Shown: positions 11,214 to 22,270, counted from the stretch's first letter. The stretch: DNA of 64,000 bases from Zantedeschia hybrid cultivar (GCA_030544215.1 JARZZO010000004.1:41095980-41159979), one strand, 5' to 3'. Translations and numbers: made by a program. The notes: a model not told the origin generated them from the letters alone.

Positions 11214-13222
11214 GGATGGGGTGTCATCCACTATTAGACCTAACTCCTCATCTGGGAATTCATCGTGGGCGGGCGAAAATGTAGGCAGCGGATGATGAGC
11301 TAGGTGCTCGGCAATTGCTTGCCCCTTTATAGCCTTCTGATTTACATAGGTGATGTCAAATTGGTTCAAGAAGGTTTGCCATCGCACCAGCCTATCTGTT
11401 ACAATTGGCCGCTCTAGCAAATATCTTATCGGGTCCATTCTTGCTAGGAGTTTGACCTCGTGGGCAAGGAAGTAGTGCTTCAATTTCTACACTACCCAGA
11501 CGACGGCCGCACATGTCCTTTCCATGGCAGTGTATCGCTTTTCAGCATCATTAAAGAGCTTGGAGAGATAGTACACTGCTCTTTCTTTCTTCTCGTCGTC
11601 AAGTTGGGCCAATACTGCTCCAGCCGATTCTTCAGTGGTGGAGACATATAGCAATAAAGGCCGCCCCGGGATAGGAGCCATAAGGACGGGTGGATTGAGG
11701 AGATAGCTCTTCAATTCGTCGAAGGCCTTTTGACACTTATCACTCCAAATAAACTTTGCCCCTCCTTTCAATAAATCATAAAAGGGTTTACATCTCACAG
11801 AATGTTGAGATATGAACCGTCTGATGAATTGTAAACGGCCGATGAGACCCTTTATATCCCTGACATTTTTAGGAGGGGGCATTTCCACTGTCGCCTTCAC
11901 TTTGTTTGGATCGACCTCAATCCCCCTTCTGCTTACCATGAACCTTAGCAATTTACCAGAAGAAACACCGAATACGCACTTTTTTGGGTTCATTTTCAGT
12001 TGGTGCTCCCTTGACCTCTGCATTACAGCCCTAAGAACTTGAGCGTGTCCCTTCCTGGTTTTAGACTTCACTAAGATGTCATCCACATAAACCTCCATGT
12101 CGATGTGAATCATGTCATGAAAGATCGCCATCATTGCCCTCTGGTAGGTGGCTCCAGCATTCTTAAGCCCAAATGGCATGCCATGTAGCAATAAGTTCCC
12201 CATGGGGTTATGAAAGATGTTTTCTCTTGGTATTCTTCAGCTAGTCGGATTTGATTATATCCCGAAAAACCATCCATGAAGGACAACATTTCAAATCCAG
12301 CCGTGTTATCGACCAGCAAGTCTATATGAGGTAGTGGGAAATCATCCTTTGGACAGGCTTGATTGAGATTGCGAAAATCTATGCAAACCTTAACCTTTCC
12401 GTCCTTTTTTGCCACGGGGACAATATTCGATACCCACTTAGGATAGAGCACTACCCGAATGAACTTGGCCTTGTGTAATTTGTCAACCTCTTCTTTTACT
12501 TTAAGTGCTAATTCCGGTTGTAGCCGTCTCAACTTTTGTTTCACGGGTTTAGCGTCAGGCTTGAGGATTAACCGATGTTTCACCAATTCTGTGTTTAATC
12601 CGGACATATCCTCATATGTCCAAGCAAACCCGTCATGATCTTCCCGGAGCACGGCTATAATAGACCATTCTTCTTCCGAACTTAATATGGCGCTAATTAG
12701 CACTATCTTCGGATCCTTCTCTGTTCCAAGGTTGACTTCTTTAGTGGGTTCGTCGATGGCCGACGAAGGTTCATCAAACCGTCTTGTCTCATTGACAAGT
12801 GGTTCGGTCAAGTCATCCTCGTCTTCCCCTTCGCTAAGCTCAAATACTCCCAGACCATCACTGTAATATTCGTCTTTCACAAGTTCCAATGGCTCAGAGA
12901 TGACCCCTATCTGAAGAAACTTATCCATTTTGTTCCAAACTTTACACCTATTTGCTAACTCCTTAACTAAGAACAAAGGAACTTGCTTAGCCCTACAATC
13001 CCTAGACAGGGAGGAGGCTATCCTAATTCCTAAACTACTATGTACATGACCCGGAGAATGGGTCAGTTTTGTCCCGGATGGGACAAGGGTAGATCCTTGG
13101 GACAAAGATTCAACGATGGCGGGGTGGCCCCACCATGTAAACTCCTCGAAAGTGACTTCGCTCCCTTCATGATGAGAATTGGACATTTTTTTTCGCGACC
13201 AAACGCCTCTAACATGAAACAT
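11214..13222 (-). pseudogene. Tat-lineage reverse transcriptase and RT-linked RNase H
   Basis: The RT copies element RNA to DNA. Visible blocks are KVCIDFRNLNQACPKDDFPL, then MLSFMDGFSGYNQI, then the catalytic YVDDILVKS at about 12081-12090, and the connection-RNase H segment around PLLLYVSTTEESAGAVLAQ. A frameshift near 12190-12205 splits the palm after the TPWGTYCY stretch. A TAG at about 11487 interrupts the RNase H before the KLKHYFLAHEV stretch. The N-terminal portion (about 12600-13220) is an acidic spacer rich in Glu and Asp. Together with the protease region upstream it forms one broken polyprotein. Confidence 0.88.
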
Positions 13223-15096
13223 TCAAAAGAAGAGGCGTTGGTCGGAGCTGAGAGCATCGGGATGGAAGGTGGGTGGAACAAGAAAGGAATGAACGTAGCA
13301 GGGGCGGGTTCATCCTTGACCAAGAAGAGCCCTGTCGGTGGGCTGTTTGATTCGTGAAACAAGGACGATATGCCAAAATCTTCTTCATTTTCCTCTCGAC
13401 TATCCTCATTCTCTTCTTGCACTCCCTCTTCTATCCTGGGCAACTCCTGCTTCTTTCTCACAAAGTGATTCATGAGGGACCATTTCTTTGTTCCTTTTGG
13501 TGGTTCAGTAGACATGTAACCCAGGCCACATCCCCCAATGACAGGGTTCTCTAAGATGGGGTCATGATTGCCTTGTTCTTCTCTTCCTAACCCGGAGCCT
13601 GAGCTATACCCCATCTTACTCATGAGCTGCCAACCTATGCCGGACCTAGGCCTGAGATGAGAATTGAATGATGAAAGGACGGGCTCTTTACCTTTCCTGG
13701 AAGTTATCATGGATAGAATCTGTTCTGCTGTTACTGAGTCCTGTGACTCAATATAGGGAGTGCTTTTGACCTTCGCAATCTTCCCGTTATACGGGAACTT
13801 ATAGCACTGGTGGTTGGTGGATGGGACTCCCAAGGTTTGGTCCATCCAAGGTCTCCCTAGAATAACATTGTAGATTGGCTTAACATCTAGGATGTAGAAT
13901 TCCGAAATCATGGCTACCGGGCCGATTTCCAGTTGCAAGAAGATCTTTCCATCTGCTGGTCTTTGGGAATTATCATAAGCCGAGACCATCATGGAGGTGG
14001 ACTCAATCTTCTCCGGATCTATCCCTATCCTTTTGAGGGTCTTGAGGGAACAGACATTGATAGAGGCTCCGGTATCCAGTAAAATGGAGTCTACTAAATG
14101 ACCATTGAGAGTAGGGGTTAGGCACAAAGGAAGGGATCGGCACTTAGGGGGAGCCAGATCCTTTTCTGGAAAGGATATCATGGGGGTTTGAGTGACTGAG
14201 AGGATGGCATTAGTGACTCCTCCGCTAGGAAGATCTTTATTGACCGTGATTTGCTGTAGGAAATTAAACAGCGTCTCCCTGTGTGTGGGAGATTTTCGGA
14301 TCAGCTCAAGGATAGAGATCTTAGCAGGAGTCTTCTCTAAATGCTGGAGGATATCATACTCATACTGGGCATTCCCCGCAGTAGGGATTGAGTTACCCTG
14401 GGAGTCCAAGGGTTGGCTCGGAGGAATGATGCGATTCCTGAGCATTACTCCCACCGAGATTGGATCTGCTTCCTCCGTTGGTGACCTTATGGGATTGAAG
14501 TAGGTCATCGATCCCTGGTTCCTAGTTGGATAGAAGATAGATAGGGTGGGTCCCTCGGCTGCGATCGGAGGGATCTGAATGAGGGTGACCGGCTTGAGGG
14601 TTGCTGGTTGCTCTTTGGGTCGGATTAGGACCAAAGGCTTGTCAGGGGAGATCGTGGAGACTTCTGGAGTAACTCCTTTAGTCTCACACGACCAGGTGGG
14701 ATCTTGATGTTTTATCCTAGACCCCTCATACTCCCAGTATTGTTCTCTGCAGACTATTACGGGCTCCAAGTCTTTGATCAAAGTGTTGACCTTTCCTTGA
14801 GAACTAGAGGAATCTTGAACTACTTGATGAGAAGGTAACGGGTCTTTCACAATTCCCAGTTCCTTCTTAGCCTTCAAAGCATCAATTGCCTTTCTCATGT
14901 CCTCCCAGTTTATCCGACCTTCATCATTCAAGTCATACACCCAATCCCTAAAAGTGAAGTAATTGTAGATCGTGTGTCCCGGGACCCTATGGTAGGGGCA
15001 ATACCTGGAGGTGTCCACACTGCGCGGAACACCTTCTCTTTGAGGTGGGAGTTGAATGGCATTACAAGCTAGCAAGGCATAAAAAATGTCTGCCAA
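13063..15096 (-). pseudogene. Tat gag C-terminus, aspartic protease and G-patch domain
   Basis: An open frame of 677 codons. Near residue 33 is a degenerate zinc-finger-like stretch, YCPYHRVPGHTIYNYF, in which the expected last Cys appears as Tyr. The retroviral-type aspartic protease has its active site DTGAS at residues 341-345 (near 14075) and a conserved VILGRPWM stretch at 411-418. At residues 485-527 (about 13516-13644) is a G-patch: GIGWQLMSKMGYSSGSGLG. G-patch domains bind RNA or helicases and are known downstream of the protease in some retroviruses and plant retroelements. The frame is lost at an A8 run (plus-strand T run at about 13185-13193), after which the RT frame takes over. 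Confidence 0.85.
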
Positions 15097-15342
15097 TGAT
15101 TATGGCAGAGGTGGATATGATGCTCACTTAGCCATAGGACGACTGTAATTAGTCGGGGGAGGAACAACTGAATATTGTTTCTGATTGGACTGAGTGTCAG
15201 ACTTAGGATGGGAATTGGGAGCCCTGGTTGGTTGTGCTAGCATATTGACATGTTCATTGATAGTGACTCCTTCTGTGGTAGGAGTCGGTGTGGCTTTCTT
15301 GTTCCTATTTCTGTTCTCAAAGAACGAATGCAGAGTGGAGTC

Positions 15343-16380
15343 TCATATTTGAGACTGAACTATCCTAGCTCGATTATACAGCTGAGCGAATGTTTGAAGT
15401 TCGCTAAGCATGAGAATAGCTCGGAGCTGAGGGGTAGCGTTGTTAACGAGCATAGTGACCGCTTGGGCTTCAGGGATGACAACCTCTGCCCTAGAAGTCA
15501 TAACTCTCCACCTATTAGCAAAGTGAGTGAAGTCTTCATCAGACTTCATTTTTTCCATTACAAGGTCAAATAAGGTAGGGGGCAAGGCTGCCATGTGGTT
15601 GAAATGGGTAATGAATCTTTCAGAGACCATATCAAAGTTGATTAGGTTAGTGACTGGTAGAGAAGAAAACCATCTCAAGGCCTCTCCTTCGAGAGACTTC
15701 TAAAAAAGGTGGACAAGGAGGACTCTATCGAAGAGCCACTGGTGGGAATACATGAGAAACCCAGATAAGTGATGGTGTGGGTCAGTAGTACCATCGTACT
15801 TCCTGTACTTAGGTACTTTGAATCCTGGTGGAAAGTAGGCTAGAGGGAGCTTACAGTAGCTCAAAAGGGAATGAGGTTGCCTGAGGCTGAGACTTTCGGC
15901 CATGAGTTGCCGCACACAAGTCTCCACCTCATTCTTATAGATGAATTCCTCCTGCTTGGGAGGTGTGACCTGGTTGATGAGATTAGACGGGATTGTTTGA
16001 GTTGGCATTGTTTGATTAGCCTGGGGTCGGCTAGAAGATCCTTGGAATTGAGTTTTCCGAGGAGTGGCATCCTAAATTTTGCCACGAGAGACTAACTGGA
16101 TGAGTTGATCGGGGGTATAACGTGATAACACAGCAATAAGTTCCGGATCTTCTCCAGGATTTTGGAATGTTCTACTTGAAATTACTGGTTCATCTTCTCC
16201 CTGCGAGGTAGAAGATTCATCAGAATCTTTCCTCGGAAGTCCTTCTCTAGATGCTTAGAGCATACCTATGAAGGTTTGTTGTGGATCTTCTTCAATCTCG
16301 AACAGAGGGTCGTGTATAACATTGTTACCAAGCTTATCCATGTCATCATACACAGTATTAACATATATTTGGTTCATCAT
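15343..16380 (-). pseudogene. Tat-lineage gag, N-terminal and capsid part
   Basis: Starting at tandem ATGs (16375-16380), the frame first gives an acidic N-terminus beginning MMNQIYVNTVYDDMDKL, with stops near 16256 and 16079. The capsid core follows: FPPGFKVPKYRKYDGTTDPH, then RWFSSLPVTNLINFDMV and FTHFANRWRVM. This matches the Retrotrans_gag pattern of Tat elements. There is a frame break near 15700, and a stop at 15343 precedes a low-complexity linker into the 677-codon protease frame. The gene would make particle protein; this copy is inactive. Confidence 0.8.
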
Positions 16381-16930
16381 GAAACACAAATCCTAAACGA
16401 TTTTATATTTCACTTGAGAGGTTAACAGTGTATTATGAGTGTTGGTTTCTAACAAATCAAGTTCAAACCCTTAACGACCCTGGACTTTTCTTTCAAAACT
16501 TGTTTCACCAGAGTTTAGTTAGGTGTCTTAAATTTTGGAATAATTCTCTCAGTGACACTTATGGGTGGATGATTGTGAATGGAAAGGCTCAATTAATTCC
16601 TCACACAAACCCAGGGTTCCTATCGGGTGGTTTCAGGTACAACCTGCTCGGCGTCCAAGTGGGAATCCCCGGCTCGCGGAGACTCACGGAGGTTCCCAAC
16701 AGGATAAGACTAGTCACACCCGAGTGGGAATCCTCAGGTGGAGAGTCAAATACTGTGGGAGATGTGACTAGAGATGTGATGCCGGCTCTTCCTTAAAACC
16801 CCTGGAGAGTACCCAAAAAAGAAAAACCCAAAAACTTAACAACCAACGGGCCAGAACATATAACGAATCAACAAAGCAGGCAGCAACAACATACATGAAT
16901 AGCTAACAGGATAGTTATCAAAGTAGAGAG

Positions 16931-17179
16931 GACGGCCAGGGGCTTGGCAGTCAAAGGCAGAGGACGGCCAAGCGGTTGGCCGTCAAGTAGGGGATGACGG
17001 CCAAGGGGCCCGCCGTCCAATGGAGTGGACGGCCTGTATGTTGGCCGTCCAACAGAGAGGACGGCCAGGGTACTGGCCGTCCAGGGGGGTCGACGGCTAG
17101 GCAAGTAGCTGTCCAAGGTGTTGGACGGCCAACTGCTTGGTCGTTTGGCAGCTTGAACGGCCTAGCAACAGGCCGTCCA
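16931..17179. repeat. Array of eight GGACGGCC hairpins
   Basis: Eight short inverted repeats of the form GGACGGCC-N(6-8)-GGCCGTCC lie at about 16931, 16962, 16996, 17027, 17059, 17092, 17123 and 17155, 30-35 bases apart. The loops differ from copy to copy while the arms are largely kept. Each could fold into a stem of about eight base pairs in RNA or single-stranded DNA. The array lies in the LTR or leader of the Tat element. Confidence 0.8.
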
Positions 17180-18310
17180 GATCAAAATAAAATATATCAG
17201 GCCCTTACCTTCTTACCTTTGATCGCGATGGGTGCAACGGGCTATAGAGGTCCCATCGTGATCGCTAGAGAGCTGTAGGCGCCCGGAACGTCTCCCGCCG
17301 CTGCAGCGGGCTTCGGGCGAGGGCTTCTCCGTTCGTCTTAGCACTGCGGCGATTTGGAAGGGTTAGGAATCAAAGTGTGTGATCGCCAGGAGAATTACCT
17401 TACGGTCCTTGTGCTCCGCAGGATGGTGAGAGTGATCGCGTTCTGATGGAGCGGGAGACGACGGATTCCTCTTCTCTTCCTCCGGCCGGCTAGAGGAGGA
17501 GAGCTCGGCAGTCTGTACGCAGAAATGCGGTAAGGGTCCCTGAAAGGAAAAGACAAGACAAAAGAAGAAGATAACCCGATTAGGACTGTGATATGTAGAA
17601 TCTATTCATGCAAATATAGAAATAAACTAAAATTGAAAGGGGACGCACCGGATGGGTGTTTAGGGAGAGAAGGTGACCATTTGTTATGGCCACCCACCTC
17701 TCGTTTTTTTGTTTGAAACCTCTGGGGGGTAAAAGGTGCTAGGTCATCCTAACATGCATGCATGCAGATGGGGGTGTTCGTGTGTGATAATAGTGAAAAG
17801 TAAAGTGATGTGTTAAAAGAAAAGGAGTAAAAAGGAGGAGATGATGCTACCGAGTGGATGAAGAGTGGGAATGCAATGGAATGGAAATGAGAAAAATAAG
17901 GAGAGAGTTAAGAGAACAAGCCCGATTGGAATGCGGAGGATCCCTCCGATTTGTCGACTGTCGAGACTTTTTTTCCGCTTGAAGTTCTTCCGGAAGCTCT
18001 CCGACTCCTTGCCAACTCAACCCCCCTCTCTAACCTCTCTTCCCTCTCTAACCTGTCTAACCCCCTTTCTCGAAGGGACATAGGAAGAAATTGGAGTCTA
18101 AATCCCCGTAAATCATCAAAGAGCCAATGGGAAGCAGTCAAGAGTCGGAGGTGGTGCGCGCGGCAGTCGCCGGAGTGGGGAATGATCGGAGTAGTGGGGG
18201 TGAGGGTGGCGAGTGGAGGAGATCGTGGGAAGACGAGGTCAAGATGGAAGTTAGGAGAGTGAACGGCCAACCATCTTGCCTTCCAATCCCGTGGAAGGCC
18301 AGCTACCTGG

Positions 18311-18650
18311 CCTTCCACGAAGAGGTGGAAGGCGGCCCTGTTGGCCTTCGAAGGGTGGTGGAAGGCAAGGGGTGGCCTTCGAAGGGTGGTGGAAGGCAAG
18401 TTGGTTGGCCTTCGAAGGGTGGTGGAAGGCAAGGGGTGGCCTTCGAAGGGTGGTGGAAGGCAAGCTGGTTGGCCTTCGAAGGGTGGTGGAAGGCGGACAG
18501 GTTGGCCTTCGAAAGGTGGTGGAAGGCAAGCTGGTTGGCCTTCGAAGGGTGGTGGAAGGCAAGGGGTGGCCTTCGAGGGATGGTGGAAGGCGGACAGGTT
18601 GGCCTTCGAAGGATGGTGGAAGGCGGATAAGTTGGCCTTCCACGAAAAGG
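18311..18650. repeat. Tandem array of 31- and 33-bp units in the Tat LTR
   Basis: The core CTTCGAAGGGTGGTGGAAGG recurs at about 18346, 18377, 18410, 18441, 18474, 18507, 18540, 18571 and 18604, with degenerate copies at both ends. Units ending in GGGGTGGCC (31 bp) alternate with units ending in TTGGTTGGCC or ACAGGTTGGCC (33 bp). Tat-lineage elements are known to amplify tandem repeats. Gly/Trp-rich ORFs over this array are artefacts. Confidence 0.88.
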
Positions 18651-18783
18651 TGGCTAGAGTCGGGATTGGTTAATGGGCCTGATTATTAGTAGGCTGAAGG
18701 ATGAGATGGCTAAGGTGGTGGACTTGGAAATGATGGATGGGGTTTATGACCAAAAGGGGGGGTCCAAAATCGGTGTCTACACT

Positions 18784-18989
18784 AACCTCTTCCTCTTCCA
18801 TTTATTATATGCGATCATCTCTTTCTTAGGGGCATCTAATGCCGATTCAACATGAGGATCATCTCCAAAGACGTGGGCAGTGTGCTCAGACCTGAAGACA
18901 ATCTTCAAGTTTCTGAGCCAATCTGAGTAGTTCGGGCCTATCAAAAGATTGGCATCAAGTATGCCACAGAGTGAGTTATTCGACTGCAT
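18784..18989 (-). pseudogene. Ty1/copia gag N-terminal fragment
   Basis: Seventy codons from an ATG at 18989 read like the start of a copia gag: ILDANLLIGPNYSDWLRNLK, then VFRSEHTAHVFGDD and EMIAYNKWKRKR. The frame is cut at 18784 by the start of the Tat LTR at 18781, so the Tat element inserted into this gag. The expected 5-bp target copy would be CTAAC at 18782-18786; its partner at the other end of the Tat element is not in the window. Confidence 0.75.
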
Positions 18990-19175
18990 TATTTTCCCTA
19001 CAGGAGATAAATAAAATTATTTAGCAGATGTTTAATTATTAAATTTTAAAACAAGATATGGTCTTTTAATCAAGTTTTAACTCCCATTAATTTTCGACGG
19101 ACTCTATAACGCTCAGATATATAGAAAGGGAGACGCCAACAGTCTCCTAGTGGGGATCAGAATCTCAATGACTTG

Positions 19176-19500
19176 CAGCACAACCTTGTGGATAGCACAA
19201 CAAGATGTAATACAATCAAAGAGCACCCATATCATGGGACTTGCAACTCCTTACAATATCCAATCATATTTTCGGTCCCCAGAGATTTAATGGTCTTGTG
19301 AATAACACAACAAACCATTAATTCTGGTCTAAGCAATACCATCGTTACGAGACAGGGATAGATTTGCATGCAACGCTTATGGATATAGTACAACAAGACT
19401 ACATGGTTCCCCTACCCCGATCATTAGGCATCTCATGCCATAGCTAGAGTCTCTCTTTACAATTAGACAGGCCTTGCAGATAGCACAATAAACCTGCTTA
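19176..19500. repeat. Four degenerate copies of CTTGTGGATAGCACAACAA
   Basis: Near-copies occur at about 19183 (CCTTGTGGATAGCACAACAA), 19295 (CTTGTGAATAACACAACAA), 19376 (CTTATGGATATAGTACAACA) and 19474 (CCTTGCAGATAGCACAATAA), 80-110 bases apart. Each has a short imperfect dyad (TTGTG..CACAA). They lie in the likely copia LTR. Confidence 0.65.
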
Positions 19501-20436
19501 AAGTAATTTGAGTCATGTGACTATAACGATTGTGGACCACGCTGTAAGTTCTCAACTACTCATGGTACGGCTTAAAATTTAGCAAGGATTTTTATATATA
19601 TTTTATCTTGGTCTCTCCTAGGTGATAGTGTATAACTATATTGTATATATATTTACTACATACTATACCTACTTTGATTCATAATAAATAAATAAATAAC
19701 ATTGTATCACATACATGTTAGTGTGGTCATGGATAGAATAGTAGGTTTGACTGGAGCCAACAGTCAAACGCACACACAATCTAACATAACATTTATATTA
19801 GATAATCCTGCAAATCCATAGGTAAAAGATTTCCATCGAATCGCCTTTCTGATTACAGTTGGATCATCCTCGCACCTTCCTTGGTTGCCTTAATTAGATT
19901 ACATTAAATTCTAAATTTACATGTTAATTGAAAAAGGCCTTATGGCGAGTACAAAAGAGAGGGAGGTAGAAGTACATCGGAGTATGAAGGAGAGAGAGAG
20001 AGGTACCCAGACCTCTATTTATTAACAATTAATAAACATTTCATCATTCATCCATGATCCACACACATCATCTCATAAAGTATTTAATAAATGCATATCC
20101 ATGACCACGGTGTGTTTTATCCATTCTACACAAGATAAGCGCATCACATGGTCAAAATAAAAGAATTTCGAAAACTAAATAATTTTTGGCTTTCAAAAAG
20201 CTTGGTTCCAATCAAAATTGGCATTTGAATTTTGAAAACTCATTTTATTATTTAAAACATGCAATTAAGTCAAATTTAAAAGTATTAAAACACACATCAC
20301 ATGTGCAAATACTCCAAATTAATAATTTTCATAATATTTCATGCTAATTAGAACACTTCTAATAATTAAAAAAATCTAACATTTAGATTAATCAATATTA
20401 ATAATGTAACAATTAGATTATTAATAAATAATTATT

Positions 20437-20693
20437 AATCTACTCTTAGATTAGTCAATTAAAGTTAATTACTAATTGAACACTTAAATTAATAATCAAC
20501 TCTAATTAATAATCAACTACGAATCTAATTGTTAGCTTAGTCAATTAATGTTAATTACTAATTTAACTCTTAAACTAATAATTAACACTAATTAATTAAC
20601 AACCACTAATCTAACTCTTAGATTAGTCAATTAATATTAATTATTAATTTAACACTTAAACTAATAATTAACACTAATTAATTAACAACCATT
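20437..20693. repeat. AT-rich tandem repeat, three units of 85-86 bp
   Basis: Units start at 20437, 20522 and 20608, each beginning AATCTAA or AATCTAC, and contain TTAGTCAATTAA and the AACTAATAATTAACAC type of string. They are non-coding. The copies differ at several positions each, so the array is not very recent. Confidence 0.8.
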
Positions 20694-20921
20694 ATTAATT
20701 AAAATGATTAAAAATCATTTAAAGCCCAATAGAATAAAATTTTAATTTCAAAATAATTTTGAATTTTCAAAATTAAAATCCAATTCTATCTATTTTAAAC
20801 AGGCTAGGGGTTTTAATTGGGTTTTTGGGAATAGTCCTAAAAGGGCTAAGTCCATTGGGCCCTCATTTGGACCACGGCCAACTAAGTCTGTCGCTGGACT
20901 TGGATCAAGCCCGGAAGCCTA

Positions 20922-22251
20922 GCCCGGTTAGTGGCAAAGGGATATCGTCAAAGGCAAGGAATTGACTATGACGAGACTTTCTCACCAGTTGCCATGATAA
21001 AGTCAATAAGAGTTCTACTCGCCATTGCTGCACATTTTGATTACGAAATCTGGCAGATGGATGTGAAGACTGTCCCTCAACGGTAACCTTGAGGAAGAGG
21101 TGTATATGATACAACCAAAAGGTTTCACATCCAAAGAATCTCCAGATAAAGTGTGCAAGCTTCAGAGGTCCATCTATGAACTGAAGCAAGCTTTTCGGAG
21201 CTGGAACATAAGATTTGACGAGACTGTCAAGTCTTATAACTTCATTAAGAATGAAGATGAGCCTTGTGTGTATATGAAGACCAGTGGGAGTGCAGTCACT
21301 TTCCTAGTTCTTTATATAGACGACATACCACTCATTGGGAATGATGTAGCTATGATGTCATCGGTAAAGATCTGGCTGTCGAAAAACTTCTCCATGAAAG
21401 ATTTGGGAGAAGCATCCTATGCATTGGGAATACGGATCTATAGAGATAGATCAAAAAGGATGTTTGGAATGACCCAATCCTTGTACATAGATACCATAAT
21501 CAAAAGGTTTGGCATGGAAAATTCCAAGAGAGGTCTCATACCGATGAGACATGGAATTATTCTCTCAAAGGAGCAGTCTCCTAAGACTCCTGATGAGAGG
21601 ACATTCATGGATAGAGTACCCTATGCCTCTGCCATAAGATCTATCATGTATGCCATGCTATGTACATGGCCTGATCTTGCATATGCTCTAAGTGTTATGA
21701 GCAGATTTCAGGCTGATCCAGGCGAAGAGCACTGGAAGGCAGTGAAATGTATCTTTAAGTACTTGAGAAGAACTAAGTATATGTTTCTTGTCTATAGAGG
21801 AGGTGACTTGAAACTGCAAGGCTTTATTGACTCGAGTTTTCAGTCAGATCCAGATGATAGCAAGTCTACATTTGGATTTGTGTTTACTTTGAACGGAGGC
21901 GCAGTGTGCTGGAAGAGTTTCAAGCAAGCAACTACTGCAGATTCGACGACTGAAGCTGAATACATCGCTGCAGCTGAAGCCGCCAAGGAAGCAGTGTGGT
22001 TAAAGAAATTCATCATTGACCTCGGCGTAGTTCCTAACATCTCTAAACCTGTTCCGCTGTTGTACGACAACAATGGAGCTATTACGCAAGCGAAAGAGCT
22101 GCGATCTCATAAGAAATCGAAGCATATTCTGAGGTGCTTTCATCTTATCAGAGAGATCATATATAGAGGAGATGTAGTGGTGGAAAGGGTTCCATCTATC
22201 GACAATGTAGCAGATCCACTGACAAAGCCGTTGGCTAGGTTTGGTGCATAA
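20922..22251 (+). pseudogene. Ty1/copia reverse transcriptase and RNase H fragment
   Basis: This is the 3' half of a copia polyprotein. It opens at the conserved VAKGYRQRQGIDYDETFSPV stretch; a one-base indel near 21070 disrupts the following MDVKTAFLNG region. The main frame (21100-22251) carries the catalytic YIDDIPLIGND (polymerase Asp pair near 21318), then KDLGEASYALGI, and the RNase H part GFIDSSFQSDPDDSKSTFGF and TTEAEYIAAAEAA. It ends HILRCFHLIREII ... VADPLTKPLARFGA and a stop, the usual copia end. A polypurine tract (AAGTGGGAGA, 22271-22280) and a 3' LTR follow directly. Gag, protease and integrase of this copy are missing; the sequence jumps at about 20922 to an unrelated, oppositely oriented copia segment. 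Confidence 0.9.
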
Positions 22252-22270
22252 AGGTGATTGGCTATAGTCT

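Larger units (their letters stand above)
16381..18781 (-). mobile_element. 5' LTR and leader of the Tat element
   Basis: On the minus strand the element begins TGTAGACACCGATTTTGG at 18781, a start I recognise from Tat-type LTRs. Directly to its right a copia gag is interrupted, which confirms the insertion edge. The inner LTR edge and the primer-binding site could not be fixed; they should lie between about 16600 and 17300. Inside are a tandem array of 31-33 bp units (18311-18650) and an array of eight short hairpins (16931-17179). Both are non-coding, and the ORFs drawn over them on both strands are repeat artefacts. Confidence 0.7.
18990..20921 (-). mobile_element. Probable copia 5' LTR and leader, AT-rich
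   Basis: This lies upstream, on the minus strand, of the copia gag fragment, and has no coding signal. It contains a four-fold degenerate repeat (19176-19500), a purine-rich GAGA patch near 19960-20000, and an 85-86 bp AT-rich tandem array (20437-20693). I found no convincing tRNA-Met primer site (TGGTATCAGAGC on the minus strand). The right edge is a sharp junction with an oppositely oriented copia RT fragment at about 20922. Confidence 0.5.

Noticed and set aside
16730..16765. Tat primer-binding site near CCTCAGGTGGAGAGTC
   Set aside because: It loosely resembles a tRNA-Arg end, but with too many mismatches to fix the LTR edge.
16931..17179. CRISPR-like pattern of repeats and spacers
   Set aside because: The units are short inverted repeats with variable loops in a plant retrotransposon, not direct repeats with unique spacers.
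18127..18690. Gly/Trp-rich ORFs of 100-170 codons on both strands
   Set aside because: Repeat units of 31 and 33 bp lie in an LTR; the peptides are artefacts of the array.
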